A stretch of DNA of 64,000 bases. Source: Trichoplax adhaerens. Lineage: Eukaryota > Placozoa > Uniplacotomia > Trichoplacea > Trichoplacidae. The notes under the pieces are model-generated. The model did not search any database, had not been told where the DNA came from, and worked only from the letters and a program-made list of their open reading frames with translations. Below, in pieces: positions 24,701 through 39,700 of the stretch. Position 1 is the first letter of the stretch. Every line of letters begins with the position of its first letter. Position numbers and translations under genes: made by a program. The DNA lies in the NCBI RefSeq assembly GCF_000150275.1, contig NW_002060973.1:389713-453712 (forward strand), given 5' to 3'.

Positions 24701-27700
24701 TGTTTTAATATAGCACTGACTTTTTATGACAGAGACACATATACACATACTGAAATTAATAGTTATAATAGGGAATGCAAATCGTCTACTTACAGTTCGA
24801 ATCATTGTGATTGTAACTTACTTATGGTAGATTGTAAATTATCATGAAAATGTTTCGTGATAGGACATATCGTAATCTGACTATTTTGTATTAGTCATTA
24901 CGTGTCTATGCTCGTAAATACTGTTGTCTGCATTAACGGAGCAGAAGCTAAAATTATAATCTAATTCAGTAAATGATTCCAATGTTAATTGTATTAACTA
25001 TGACTCCCGAACTATTGAGGAATAGTATATAAATGCAGTATATCGTGTGATAAAGAGGATTCTTAAACTTAGTATTTAACGTAAAATACGAGGCGTTTAA
25101 GTCTTTATGTAGTCTGCTAGTATAACAAAAGTGTTTCTGATAGTGCAGATATCGTTCCTTGATACGTGGTTCAAGGAAATGACTTATTGATCGTACACTG
25201 CATTATCTTGTTGCAAAGCTGTTTTGTGACAAGGAATAAACGTCTTATTGATATTTTCGTTATTTTAATGGATCAACTCATTATCTTCTTTTGTCGATTG
25301 ATGGCGAATATTTTTAGAGAAGTCATACGTAACTATTATCGACGCTGCAATGTAGAAGATAGTTAGAGCAAACTATATTCTTCTGATTATCTTATAGGAG
25401 ACTGGACGGAAATAGAATATCGCTTATTGCTGATGGAGTACTGGCACCACTTGGCAATTTAGAGTTTCTGTAAGTTGCTGTAAATCTTGATAAGTTTCTC
25501 ATGTGGCTATTTTACTGCAATTAATTATAATAGCTGCTCCTGAGAGTAATATTCCTTTAATAATAATATAATAAATTGAAGGTTGACTAAAGATCGATTT
25601 ACTAACAAACTTTTACATGATTTAGCGCAATTTAAAAATCATATTCCTAATCTTTGTGATCTTATTTGTGACTGATAACGGTAGCAAATTCGGATTTCTG
25701 TTTGTGTAAACTAATCTTAATTGATTAATTTACTTCGTAATAGCTGAGTAATTTTATTAAGTCCAATAAACCACGAGTATCTATCTTTAATCGCAAAATT
25801 TTCCATCAATAATTACATTATTAAAGTATTGTTTTCGCACCATTACGCAAGAGAAGTAAAATTTAAAGTTTATAGTAAAGCAATACTAAATATCGTACTT
25901 TACTTTAGCAAGCACTTTTAGAAATGTCTTTCTAAAGCAGAGAGTAAATTAAGGTCTATGTCTTTATACATACCTAATTTTGCATAATTGCTCTAACTTA
26001 CTTAAACACTTAGAAATAAATGATAAAATAAGCTAATTCATGATAGCTACTTAGAATAGCTTAATATTTCTATTCGATATGGTAAAGTCCATACTTTTAA
26101 CACTAAATATGATATTTATTGCTCCAAAATTATAAGTACTTTATAAGATAGCCAGTTTTATCTACATCAATATGGTATAGATTGCTATCATGTATGAGAA
26201 GTAATAAATGATTGTACTTTTATTCAAGTAACTGAGCAAGATTACGATTCTGATTAAATTAAAGATTACGTTATGAGTAACAGTACAAAAGTGTTCACTA
26301 ATAAAACTGATTTCATAGGAACAATGCAGTCAAAGACATATTCTTAAGTTACGGATAATAAATTAACCAAAGTTATTTGTAAGATAGTTGTTATACAAAT
26401 AAAGGCAATTTGAGTTATAAAAAGTTATAATCAAATTTCTGTTTTGCGGTTCTTAGTTGTGGAAGTGAACGTGACCGTATGCGAAGTCGGTCATTTTGCA
26501 AACTGCCCTTGTAATTCAGATAATTTGTGACACATACACACTAATAACATACCTTGTAATTCAGAAGTTATTATAACTTATATATGAGGCCATTAAATAC
26601 ACATCATGAGATTCATGTTAGGAATAAATCATCCGTTCTACCTAATATTATTTCATTGATCTATTTGCTATCTGGTAATATTTCTATAAAATTTTACGCC
26701 ATCTTCACGTGTAAATCAGGAAATATACAATGAAAACGCTTATATTAGATGCAAAATTATCATAACTAATACTGATAGCAAAGGTACATTTCTAAACTTT
26801 GTTAGATTACCGCAATAGATAATTATGAACAGCGATTCTATAAGAAAGTGAAGATGGCTCTACGAAAAATTTTATAGCCTTAAATATCAGAACTTAATTG
26901 TATAGCTGCTGATTAGTGTTTATTACTTTATAATATGAGTTGAACTGAACATTTTCTTGTAACGGAACTGATCAAATTTTAGCAATTTAGCAAACAATGG
27001 AATACAAGACTTGCGTTCTATGAGCTTTAGAGGTTTAACTAATTTGACTAATCTGTAAGTAATTAATGAAAATAACCTAGAGTACCTAAGACTTCTTATT
27101 TGTCATATTTCAATTAACTATAGCATACTGGCATCGATTATTGCTAATCAATTAAACTTATTAGAAATATTATACGGAACAAGATTACTGAAGTACCTCC
27201 CGAAATATTTAGAGATATGCCGAGACTAACAAAGCTGTTAGGATTCTATTGCTCACTGATTCTATATCGTAATATTAAGACTTATAATTTAAAATATCAC
27301 TTCTGCACTACCAGTAAATCTGTAGAATCTTCGTAAATACTTTCAATTATTTAATTATTTAGAATTTTTAAGAAAGCTTTTAAACGCTGAAGGATAAGAT
27401 ATTAAATGTATCTTTTCATATATTCTGTTAGATGGATGAACACAAATTTGATTAACAAAATTAGCCAAGAATCATGGGAAGGAATAAATCAACTAAAGTC
27501 GATGTAAGACATAATATTCTATAAATGAGGACCAGAAAAGAATAAGTTTTTACAAAATTTAATCTATTATGTTGCATGTTAAAGTGCATTAGGAGTACTA
27601 CGATTATATAACATACAATGCGCGAGAAATTGACTATGATAAGGACTGACCATATTTGATCTTTGAGAAAGTTTTAAACTAGCTATCAAAAAATTGATGG

Positions 27701-30700
27701 TACCTGTGATTGAGGGTTCGATATCTCAGAGGATTGAGATTTAGTCGCCATTTACAATTATTACAACAAAGGGTTTATAAAAGTTATGCTTTATTGTAGG
27801 TTAGTAATGTGAAGTACAGTGAGGTAGTTACGGTAGATCAGCGTGCAGGCTGTCGTGAGTAACGAGTAGAAGTATTAGACTGTGAGAGACTAACTAGATG
27901 ACTAACTGAGAGGCTAATGAACTCTGAGGTAGAAATCGCCGGTATTTATAGTTTTAAAGATAGAGCACATGCAGAGAATAGGATTGTGGAAATAGGTACA
28001 ACGTATACCATAACAGGTTACAAAATAGCAGATAATTGTAGAAAACAGCGAGTACCGTAATAACTAAATACGGTAGTCTATATATGAATGTAGAGTAAGC
28101 GGACTGTAGATCTGTCTAAATATAAGAGCAATACAACATGTCTATATTTAAGAGTAGAATATAGTTACAGTATATTCTAAATACACTACAGTACCATTGC
28201 GAAGTTGACGTAATTTACAAGTCTTACTGTTTAGATAACTTTTAAGATCGTCAAAAGCATATTCATGAGGATTAGTAGTTACTGAAAGCCGTTATTCGCT
28301 GACCTTACATGATAAAGTTATAGATATATACTATAATACTTAGATTATGCCATTTTCATATTAATTCTATATGGTGCGCTTGTTACTGAGATATTGCCGA
28401 TTTATCCATAGAGATCTCGCTATCAATGCAATTGAAGAATTTGGTAGATCCGACTTTTCTTCGCTTGCTCATTTGGAAGATTTGTTAGTAGTTGACATAT
28501 CTGTATAAATATACCACCAAAAGCAGACTATTTAATAATGTTAGTATAAAGTAGCGTAGTATTGTGATTGCAGACTATTAGCCATGCTAAGTATGAGTTA
28601 CGGTAGTGTCGTTTCTATATTTATCTTATGACGTATTTAGTAGCCCACAATTATAGACTGTAATAATAGACTCTATAATGGAGTATAGACGACTATATAC
28701 AGTAAGATGTTGAGCTAGTAATAAGGTTAGAGATCAAGATAGAATTGTAAATCAGATAATAGGATATAGTTAGTTCATTGCAGTTTGAGTGGTAAGAGCA
28801 ATGTCTACGCAAATACTGTAATCGTTCGCATATTGGATTAATGATGGTTCGCTGTAAAATGTTGATACTAATAGTAACCTGAATATGTGTAAAATAAGGT
28901 AAAATGTTGCTATGCTGATTATAGCTGGGAAGGCTACGGGGATTATAAAAGCAAACGAAATTAGATTTTTTGATTGCTATTTCTAGAAGTCTTTCAGTAG
29001 TAGTATTCGTCTAGAGTAGAGCTGTGCAGCTAAACTTTGTATTAGATCTAATAAAGTTCTAGTTTTCTACAAATTTTGAATTTTCGTGATTGGATTTTAT
29101 GACAGCTAGTTAATTTTATAAACTCATGATAACAATTATATACGATATCTACAGTAAATGAAGTCTTTCGGAGCCGTAACGAAAAAAATGCATTACGTTA
29201 TAGGAGATTGAGCGTTAACTATTTGGTTGTCTTGGAAGATTATATATTTTCAAATCTGTCTAATCTCCAAATTCTGTACGTTAATTGTATTTATTTTCCG
29301 TCGTATATCTAGTTATGATAGTAAATAGTCGCTTATAGGACTTGTGGACTTGCTCTTGTTTGAAAGCTGTTTCCTTGTAACAAAATTTTTTCGAATTTTA
29401 GCGGGATACATGGCAATAGATTAGCTATTATTAAATCTCAATCATTTTATGGACTCTGGAAATTAAAAACTCTGTATGTTACAATCATTTAATTTACTTA
29501 CCCATAAGTAATTGTTAAGTAATTGTCACTTACTTCAGATATATTTTGAAGTAAATATTTTTCAATCAATAATTTGATTCCCTGTTGAATTAGACTCATT
29601 TATAATAACGAAATCGAAGTAATCGAACCTGGGTCTTTTTCCAATCTTACGGAACTTTCAACCATGTAAGTCTTTTCATTTAGACGAACTATCTAAAACT
29701 GTAATTGCATAGCAATAGTCTATTAGTTCTCAAAATAAAAGAATCCATTACTTAACATTAAAATAAGCTGTGTTAATCAAGGTAGTTAATATCATCAATG
29801 TTCTAATAAATATTTAAACAATCGATGATATTAAGGAATTCATAACAGATAGTGGTTTGTTAACTGATATAAATATATTCTGTTTGTAGTTATTTTAATA
29901 ATCAGAAATGTAATTTTAATATTATAACAGTCACTAGAACATAATTACCAACCGTTCAGCTGCTATGAAGTTTTGTGTATTTTCATTTTACTAAAGGTTT
30001 ACCAAGTTATTTTTTGTGTTATTTTCCGCTGAAAATGTTATTATATCAATTGAAATCTCATTTTCTAGTATAAAAGGGTTGATTCTATTAAATAAAATTC
30101 AGTTGTGTTATTCACTTTTATAGCAGTTGCTCAGGCTGTATTAACGTGTAGTTAAGTTATAGTTATACACATTGCAGAAAACTTGTCCGTAAGATTAAGT
30201 TATAGTATTTTAGTCACTATCATATAATTGCAGAGCAGACATTAGAAAGACAATTTCACAGTGATTAATAGCTAGCAACAATTTCTTATCTAGTCGAGAG
30301 TATCATTTAATAAAGACTATGCTATCTTTGATACACTCATGATTGGTTATTCCTTAATAGTATTTCCACGTAAAAAACTTGCCATTTTCCCGTATGTCTT
30401 ATTATTCAATTTGATGATAGCAAACTTCAAGCAGAAATAATTTATGTCAATTGAGTTATGAGTTCAGTTGAAGTAGCTAATGAAATATATTATGCACATA
30501 GATCAGAAGTTGTCCGTAGGATAAATGGTAAAATAGCATTGATTATATCAATAGAGAAGCAATTATTAGGAGAGAGATTCTCCTTAATATCTTATTACGA
30601 GGTAGATTTACTGGATCATCAAAAGAAAAGCATACCTATTTTATATTAACTCCATGTATCGCAAACTTAGTACTGGCATTTATTGAAATCAATATTATTT

Positions 30701-33700
30701 ATGTCAGTGATCAATTTTATATTACTTAAATTCTTACTTTGCTCACTTACACAATCCTTAGCCTAGTGCGTATTATAAAATTTTTTTATTTTTGTCTTCA
30801 ATTAACAATAATATTTTTAATAAATTGTATACTTCAAGACGGTCTAACAGCTCCTATTATCTTTTAGTAATCTATCTTGGAACAAACTCGTATCTATCAG
30901 CAATAATATGTTTAGCAATATACCTTCATTGACAGAATTGTAAGTAAAATTTGATTTTACATGGAGGAATTGGATTCTTATACTTTTGGATATGAATAGC
31001 TATTTATAACTGGAAGACTTAAAGATAAATTGTAATTCCTTTATTTTAGGTTGATCTTAAATAACTTTGTGATCAATATCAGCTCCAAAGCTTTCCGAAA
31101 ATCAGCAAACATTCGCAAATTGTACGTCAAGTGATATATAATATTATGAAAGATATAATTAAATACTCATATAGTATTAACATTCAAATTGGAAGAGATT
31201 TGTCAGGAAATGGACTAAAAGTAATTTCAGAACAAACTTTCTCTGATTTAGTTAATATAAGAATCTTGTAAGTTAAGATTTTTCCGAATATGATTACATA
31301 ACACTTGGCCTTGACTAATGCATTCTTTGCCTTACTCATATGGAATCATTTATAAATCTCCTTCATACTTAGAGAACTCAGAGTATGTTCCTTTACTGAC
31401 ATTGGTATATATTTGTTCTCTAATAGCACTTTTCTTGAATATTTGTGAGTCTTTCTTGATATTTATGTACTCGTAATTGATTTCATTGATCAATATTCTA
31501 TCAAAGAAAATTTAATGGACGTAAATCAATTATATTCATTTAATTAGAGATCTTGGAGGATGCAACATTAAAACTATTGCTTCTACAGCTTTTAGGAACT
31601 CCGTTTCGTTAAAAATAATGTAATATGATTTACGACATTACATATCGCAATTATACTTATCAATTAGAGTAGTCGCTTCATACTGTTGGTCTATTTAAAC
31701 TATATTCTGCAAAATGATATCATATGCTTACCTATGAAAATTTAGCTTCTTTGCATTTGAAGAAATAGTCATTTTTTACATAATTGATACCCTACTTTTA
31801 ATATTTCTAATTATTCGTTCTAGAACATTCTAGAATTTAGTCAAGATACTTTACAGCGATGTGTATATCATGAAGCAATTTGACACCGTTAAGAATTTAA
31901 TTTCCTTAAACTATAGAAATTTATCATCTACATCATTACGAAAATTACCATCCTATATATTTGGATCTAATAACAAGACAATCCTGAAAGAGTTGTAAGC
32001 ATATGAAATAAGGCGTAAAGCTTAAACAATTTTATATGAAATCACGAATTAACGAATAAATATAAACAAAATGACTACGAATTAATGTATAGAATTCTAA
32101 TGTAATATCAATTGTACAAATTATGCATCATAATTGCTAGCAAATTAATTAAATGGTGATGCATAGCAAGGCATGCCCGTTTTTAACAAAATATTATTGT
32201 ATATGACAGATTATGCTATTAAATCTTAAATATTCTCGACCAGGTACCTAAATAACAGCTTAATAGAAAGTATTGACGCAAAGTCATTTTATGGATTAAA
32301 TCACTTGGAACTGCTGTAAGATTTTAATTTTTATATTTATCTATTTTAGAACTAATTGTTACATAATTCAATCCTGAAATTTCAATTTAAAGAACTTGAA
32401 TATTCCGATAGTTCATTTTTTGACATAACGAAGCAAAGCAAATAGTTTCAAAAATTAAATTTTTCTACCACACCAGTCTCTAATGGATGGCCAAATAAAT
32501 TAAATGCTCTTTTTCTTACTTAATATATAAAATAGTAGAAGCTAGCCTACTTGTAGGTAGCGTGGTATGAACTCTGATTCAGTATTTACTCAACGTTGCA
32601 GATAAAAATTTTTGAACAGTTAATAGTGCATTAAGTATCAATTGCATATGAAGTAGAGAGAAGAGTTTGTTTGCAAATCGGATGGCAAGAGTGTAATGTA
32701 TTTAGTAATTAACATAGGTTACTATTAAGATTGATATTGAGCGTCACTTCCGATTTCTTTTATCGTTAATATCAACTGTTATTCTATTAGCCAGTTGTGA
32801 CAGTGTTATATACTGTATTCGAGTAGAAATATCTATGTTATGATAATTCTGTTAGCCTATCCTTATTTAGTTAACTTCTAATTTGGATATACTGTGTTTT
32901 AATGTAACACTGACTTTTTATGACAGTGACACATATACACATACTGAAATTAATAGTTATAATAGGGAATGCAAATCATCTACTTACAGTTCGAATCATT
33001 GTGATTGCAATTTATTTATAGTAGATTGTGAATTATCATGGAAATGTTTCGTGATAGGACATATCATAATCTGACTATTCTGTATTAGTCACTAGATGTC
33101 TATGTTCGTAAATACTGTTGTCTGCATTAAGGGAACAGTATCTATAATTAATATCTAATTCAGTAAATGATTTTAAAGTTAATCGTACTAAGTATAACTC
33201 ATGAACTATTGAGGAATAGTATATAAATTCAGTATATCGTACAATAAATTGGATTCTCAAATTTAGTATTTAACGTAAGATACTAGACGTTTAAGTCTTT
33301 GTATAGTCTGCTAGTAGAGCAAAAGTGATTCTGATAATGCAGATATCGTTCCTTGATACGTGGTTCAAGGAATTGACTTATTGATCGTATATTACGTTAT
33401 CTTGTTGCAAAGCTGTTTTGTGACGCAAGTATTTCTAAATTATTACTTATAATAGCAATAATTTGTTTGTAATACTTTGGAAACGCTGCAAACAATTATT
33501 TGAAACACCTCGAAATGAAGATTGCAGCTTAAATATACCTACAAAAGTATACTACTGCAAGTAATCCTAGTTTCTTTTCTAAAAGGACGACCTATAAGAG
33601 TTATCAATTTCTTATTGGACACCGTACTGTAATCTGCCTTAGTTCTCATCTACTTAAGATTAACTATTAAAAGGTGTCCATAATTGGTCACTAGTTGCTT

Positions 33701-36700
33701 TCTCCTAATGAAATAAAGAAGCCTTAAACCCTAATAGAGGTTTCTTTACAGTTTTATTATTTGTAGCAAGCCTCGATTTGCAACAAATATAAATAAAACT
33801 TTATATATTAAATCAGCTACTATAATTAATTCGTTAATTGAATGCAGATTATAAATATCATTTATGCTTTTAGGACATTAAGTACAAATAATATCCAGCA
33901 TTTACCAGCGGACACTTTTCAATTTCTTTCTGCCTTGATTAAATTGTAAGTTTCATACAAGTACTTATATTGGAATTCATGTTTTTTGATATCTTAGACT
34001 AAATCATATGTGAACAATGACATCAATAGAATAAACACTCGCACATCTTTATGAAAATAGATACGATTTTAAAATCTTCTAATCAAATTAAATGAAATTT
34101 CGTACTGCTGATCATAAAATTTTATTACATTTGTCCTTTAGGAATCTGAACGAAAATAAAATAAAAAATTTGAATGGCTATGGATTTATAGGGTTGCAAG
34201 CACTCAAGAATTTGTAAGTAGATATTGCATTGAAAATTGCAGCTTTTGCTAGAATCTATGTCGCTTATATCTCCTTTAAATTATGATAATTATGCTATAA
34301 TTGCCTTAAATGGCCACTCAGAACACATATTAACAGAATGATCCTATATGGATTCGAAAGAATTTTCAGAAATGATCATTCAAATGTTTATTAACGCTTA
34401 AACAGCTAAATTTCCTTTTGTGACAATTTTAGATACTTATCTTCAAACGAAATCAAACACATCGACAATGAAGCTTTTATAGGCCTTATAGAACTAGCAA
34501 ATCTGTATGTTAAAAAATAGCGCTGTCTACGCAAAATTAAGCTAGCAAAAAACCGGCTATAGTTATCACAGGGAGAGACAAAATTTAATTTTGATTACCT
34601 TAATATTCGCTTCTATTCCTGCGCAAATACAAACAAGATCAATAATTTTATTAGAGCTATCAGTTTTATCGACTCTGCTGTTTTCTTAAGAAGTCTATTC
34701 TATAACTACCAGGAATGAATAATTTAAAAATAAATACTGAACTTAAATTTATGATGATGAATATGAGAACTGGCTTGAAAATTTTCTTTTAATGCCTGCA
34801 TAATCTTTAATAGCGGAAATTGTAACATACTGAAAGCTTTTAATTTACGGTTTCTGATTGATCCTCATGTTTATGACATTCGTGGATCGCAACGCTAGTA
34901 CATTTTGCAGGATGCTCTATAGAGCTAACATCCATTCTTTATTGGCAACAACTGAGCTGATTAAAAGCATTTTAAATTATTTTAATATTTAGACATGTCA
35001 ATAATAACTATCTGACTTCACTCAACCGAACAATCTTTAACGGATTACGTAAATTAAATAATTTGTAAGTTTGAGAAGAAATATTAACTGAACTGTTTCC
35101 ATATTATAGTATTAAACAACATGATCTGAGAATAGCAAAATTATAAATGAATATTAGGCCTCATTAAAACGTTAATAGTGATTTAATCGTAATAATTAAT
35201 ACGATGCTATTCAACTCTGTAAATCAGCTTAGTTTTGTGATAGTAGACTATTAGCCATATTTAGTATGATACACGGTATTGCCGTTTCTATATTTATCTT
35301 ATGATATATTTAGTAGCCCACAATTATAGTCTGTAATAGTAGACTCTATGCTAGAGCAAAGATGATTATATACAGCAAGATATTGAACTGTTAATAATGA
35401 TAGAGATTGTGACAGTGTTTTATACTGTATTAAAATCAGAAATATCTATATTAGGATAATTTTGTTAGCTTATCCTTATTTGGTCAACTTCTAATTTGGA
35501 TATACTGTGTTTTAATATAACACTGCCTTTTTATGACAGAGACATATATACATATACTGAAATTAATAGTTATAGTAGAGCAAAAGTGTTCCCGATAGTG
35601 CAAAAACCATTCCCGGATACGTTGTTCATGGAACTGGCTTTTAATCATACATTACATTATCTTGTTACAAAGCTGTTTTGTGACAGAGGTATAAATAGAA
35701 TTGTAAATCAGATATTAGGATATGTTTAGTTGATTGTACTTTAGATTATCTGGTTGTTATTTTTAGAAGTCTTTCAGTAGTAGTATTCAGCCAAAGTAGA
35801 GCTGTACGGAGCTAATCTTTGTCTTAGATCTAATAAAGTTCTAATTTTCTACCGATTTGAATTTTCATAATCAGATTTTATCACAAATTCTTATAGTCAA
35901 TTTAATGCTATTTATGTTTCAAAATAAACCTCTTTTTGTTGATATTTGCTATAGGCTGATTGACGAAAATCAGTTAACCTTTATTCAGGATTTTCAATTT
36001 TCTGAGCTGAAAGCATTGCAAACTTTGTTAGTTATTTATTTATCTTTACTACATATCAAAAACATGACACAGGAATATTAAATAAAAATGGCTATAATTT
36101 GAATAAATATTAGATATTTAAGGTCAAATAAAATAGAACTTGTCCAACCTAAAGCTTTTGAAGGACTGGATAATATTAAGGAAATGTAAGTAGCTAGACT
36201 GATGTAAATAAAAATTTTTAATTCTAATGTATGGCGATATTATAATCGGATGAAATTAGTCGTTGGCCAATGAATCAATGTGAAGCAAAGCATATACAAT
36301 TTATAAATTTCTGACAATCTAAAACTTATAGCTTGCTAATATTTTATACTATCCTTTATAACCACTGTGATGGAAATGCAACAATCTATAGTTGGCTTGA
36401 CGGCAATCCCCTCAATCATTTATTGGATTTACCTTTTAGCAGCTTCAAAAGTCTTAATTACATGTAAGAAATAGGAAAAATCAATTTTAATAATTCGATA
36501 TGATTTAAATTTAAGGTCCTTAATGTTACATATTGTACATTATTTTTTAATATTAATAACTCGAATTATGCGAGATAAGCATTAACGAATTCTATACTTT
36601 AAAAACTCGTTAGAGGTTTATCCAAGACCAAACTGCTTAGAATCAATATTTCTTGTGCAAACATTGATGTCTATAAAGTCAATAAAATGTAAGTTTATAT

Positions 36701-39700
36701 TTCTTTTTCTATTTTCAAGCATGAAACATTTCCAAAACAATTTTATTTATTCCATTTACGGCTATAATTGGTCATTAGCCATTCTGTAAATATTACTCTT
36801 GCAAATTATTTTGAACAGTGACAAGTATATAATACCTTAATTTTTCAATACCTTATTGTCACAAAACAGCTTTGGAACAAGATAACGTAATGTACGATCA
36901 ACAAGTTAATTTTTGAATACCACTTATCAAGGAACGATATCTGCACTATCAGAAACACTTTTGTTCTACTAATAGACTACACAAAGACTTAGACGCTGCG
37001 TATTTTACGTTAAACACTAAGTTAAGAATCCGCTTTATTACACGATATGCTGCATTTACATACTATTGCTCAAAAATTCATAAGTCATAGTAAGATTAAC
37101 TTTGGAATCATTCACTGAATTAGATATTAATTTTAGCTACTGCTTCCTAATGCAGACAACAGTATTTACGAACATAGACACCTGATGACTAATACAGAAT
37201 AGTCAGATTACGATATGTCTTATCATGAGATATTTCTACGATAATTCATAATCTACCATAAATAAGTTATAAACACAATGATTCGAAGAGTTAGTAGATA
37301 ATCTGCATTCCCTAATATAACTATTAATTTCAGTATTTGTATAAATGTCACTGCCATAAAAAGCCAGTGCTACATTTAAAGACAGTATATCCAAACTAGA
37401 AGTTAACTAAATAAGGATAGGCTAACAGAATTATCCTAACATAGATATTTCTACTCTAAAACAGTATATAACACTGCAATACTTATTTAACCGATTAAGT
37501 AGCAAGATTAAATGGAAGTAATTAGAAAAATATATCCTATTTATAGAATTTCATACTTTAAGAATAGGGACTAAAAGGTAGTTATTACTCTTTATAGCCT
37601 TAGTTACTGATTTTATTGCTTTTCTTTGCATAGGGATTTATCGAACAACCTAATGAGTGAAATTAAAATTTTTGGATGTTTTCCTTGCTTGCAGCAAATG
37701 TAATTAAGTACTGAATAATAGTATCAATCTTATTGTACTATTTATCAAAGACTGATTAGCTATTTTGTTAATTTTGATATAACGTCAGTCCACTTACTAT
37801 GCTGCTGAAATATTCTTTCAATGTCATCAATATACAGTACCTGAATTGATTAGCATTAATGACGCACTTGCTTCAATTTTCAGCAATATCTCAAGCAACA
37901 GATTTACTAGGGATGAAAGTCTATCTTTTCGTAACCTTTCTTGTATTTCATCATTGTGAGTGAATTGTTTACCTTTGAGTTTAATGGCTGTATGATATAA
38001 AGTGCATATTAGTATCATGATGATATCAATACGTACTCCTTTGCTCTCTTCTAGACGATGCTCTTATGCATTTCAGCTACATATGATTACAATTTTATCA
38101 GTTAATATATTTATATATCGTAATAATTTAGATTAAATAATATCTTAACTTGACCAAACATTATAAACCTGGAGTCTGTTTAATTAATCTATTAACAGAG
38201 TATTAACAATATAGCTTAAAGAGCATAATACAGACCACACTTTTATTTCAACAACATGTGAATTTGATTTTAGAGATGTTAGCAAAAATAGAATTTTGAA
38301 GTTATCTTCAGATGTTTTCTCCACTTTACAAGATCCTATAAACCTTTCTACACTGTATGTATACATATGAAATTCTTAGTGAATGTTATATATATATATA
38401 TCAATCAATGTATTACATTTTAATGAAAGTATTATAATTTTTCATGTCATTCTTTAATAACACATTTAAATGCAGAAATATATCTAGCAATCGGCTAGAC
38501 TATATCCGAGCAGATATATTTTATCCAACATCTGGTTTGAAAACGCTGTAAGAATTATTGCTATTACACAAATGAATATATTTGAGGTCCTAGTGATAAA
38601 TGCCAGCTTTAATTCTTAGCGACATAACGGAATAATGCTATACAGTAAGACATAAATTATCGGAGAGTTACCACTACAATTTTGAAAAAGACTGCTTATG
38701 TAATTCTATAATCATTAGCTACCGATGTACAATATTAGATATTGTGCACTGATTTACCTATTTATACATGTTGCGCTCTAAATTAAAAGCCCACGTCAAT
38801 TCCAAACACAAAAATATGCTAATGATCTATAATACATTGCAAAATATCACCTACTCAACAAAGATTTGAAATATATTGCTATCTTGGTTGTTTATAAGCA
38901 GAAATATTGAAAATAATCGTCTGGATACATTGAATTTTATTCAGCCGTTGCATAAACTAAATACGTTGTAAGTAAATTTTTTGCTGTACAATTGAAATGA
39001 TAAATAGAAATGTTAGTTGTATCTATGCCGTGTATTTTCGTTTTAACATATCTTTCATGAAACTCAGCTGCTTTTTGGCTCGAATTGCAATCAGTATTGA
39101 GAACAATGCGAGCAAGTTCATGTATTCACTTCCATTTACTAAATCGTTCTTCGTCTATCAATAAAATTTTACTAGATTGGGCTCCAAAAATCGAATAAGT
39201 ACATTAAAGAGTGGCTATTTTAAAAATTTAACAAATCTATTGCATCTGTAAGGAAATTAACTAAGGAGATCATTCTATAAAATAATCAATTTGAAGCCAA
39301 TTTAAGGCATCAATACCAGCTAACCACTTTAAAATTAGCTAAAAATGATATTACAAAATCTATGAATAAAATAACGATGACTTTTATCATAAATTCTTTG
39401 AAAACGTTGTTAGGTATTTAAGTTTTAATGAAATTAAATCTATTAGAAATGGAATATTTGAAGGATGCAAAAGTATCATAAATATGTAAGTTTCGATAGA
39501 AATCAATGTAAAGGACAAGCCTTCCAAATTTTTGAAAAAAATCAATGCTGCTGTTACGGTGTTACCTTACCGTTACGATAGTTTAATACGTACAGTAGTA
39601 GACAATATAAAAAAATATCCATATTTGTAGTGCTAGGTAAGATAAGTAATGCCTTAACGTTAATGTTATTTGTGATAGTTTATTACATATATTTGATATT

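Larger units (their letters stand above)
23722..25397. other. Repeat-rich intron of gene B
   Basis: This 1.7-kb intron is largely made of R2 (23749-24255) and R3 (24604-25230). The open frame at 25166-25366 crosses the R3 end into intron and is not supported as a gene. Confidence 0.65.

Noticed and set aside
30458-30649. 63-codon open frame in a gene B intron
   Set aside because: Single copy, no domain, no splice or conservation support; length is within chance expectation for 64 kb of six-frame sequence.
31801-31860. Possible extra LRR exon after TTCTAG near 31820
   Set aside because: The phase 2 frame hits a stop codon at once and the sequence does not fit the LRR pattern.
32883-33074. 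Open frames beginning MDILCFN in R3 copies (also 35496-35729)
   Set aside because: The shared start reflects repeat ancestry; the full-length copy at 24604 has a stop early in the same frame.
38385-38402. Short AT dinucleotide run as a regulatory element
   Set aside because: A simple microsatellite in AT-rich intron DNA; nothing indicates a function.
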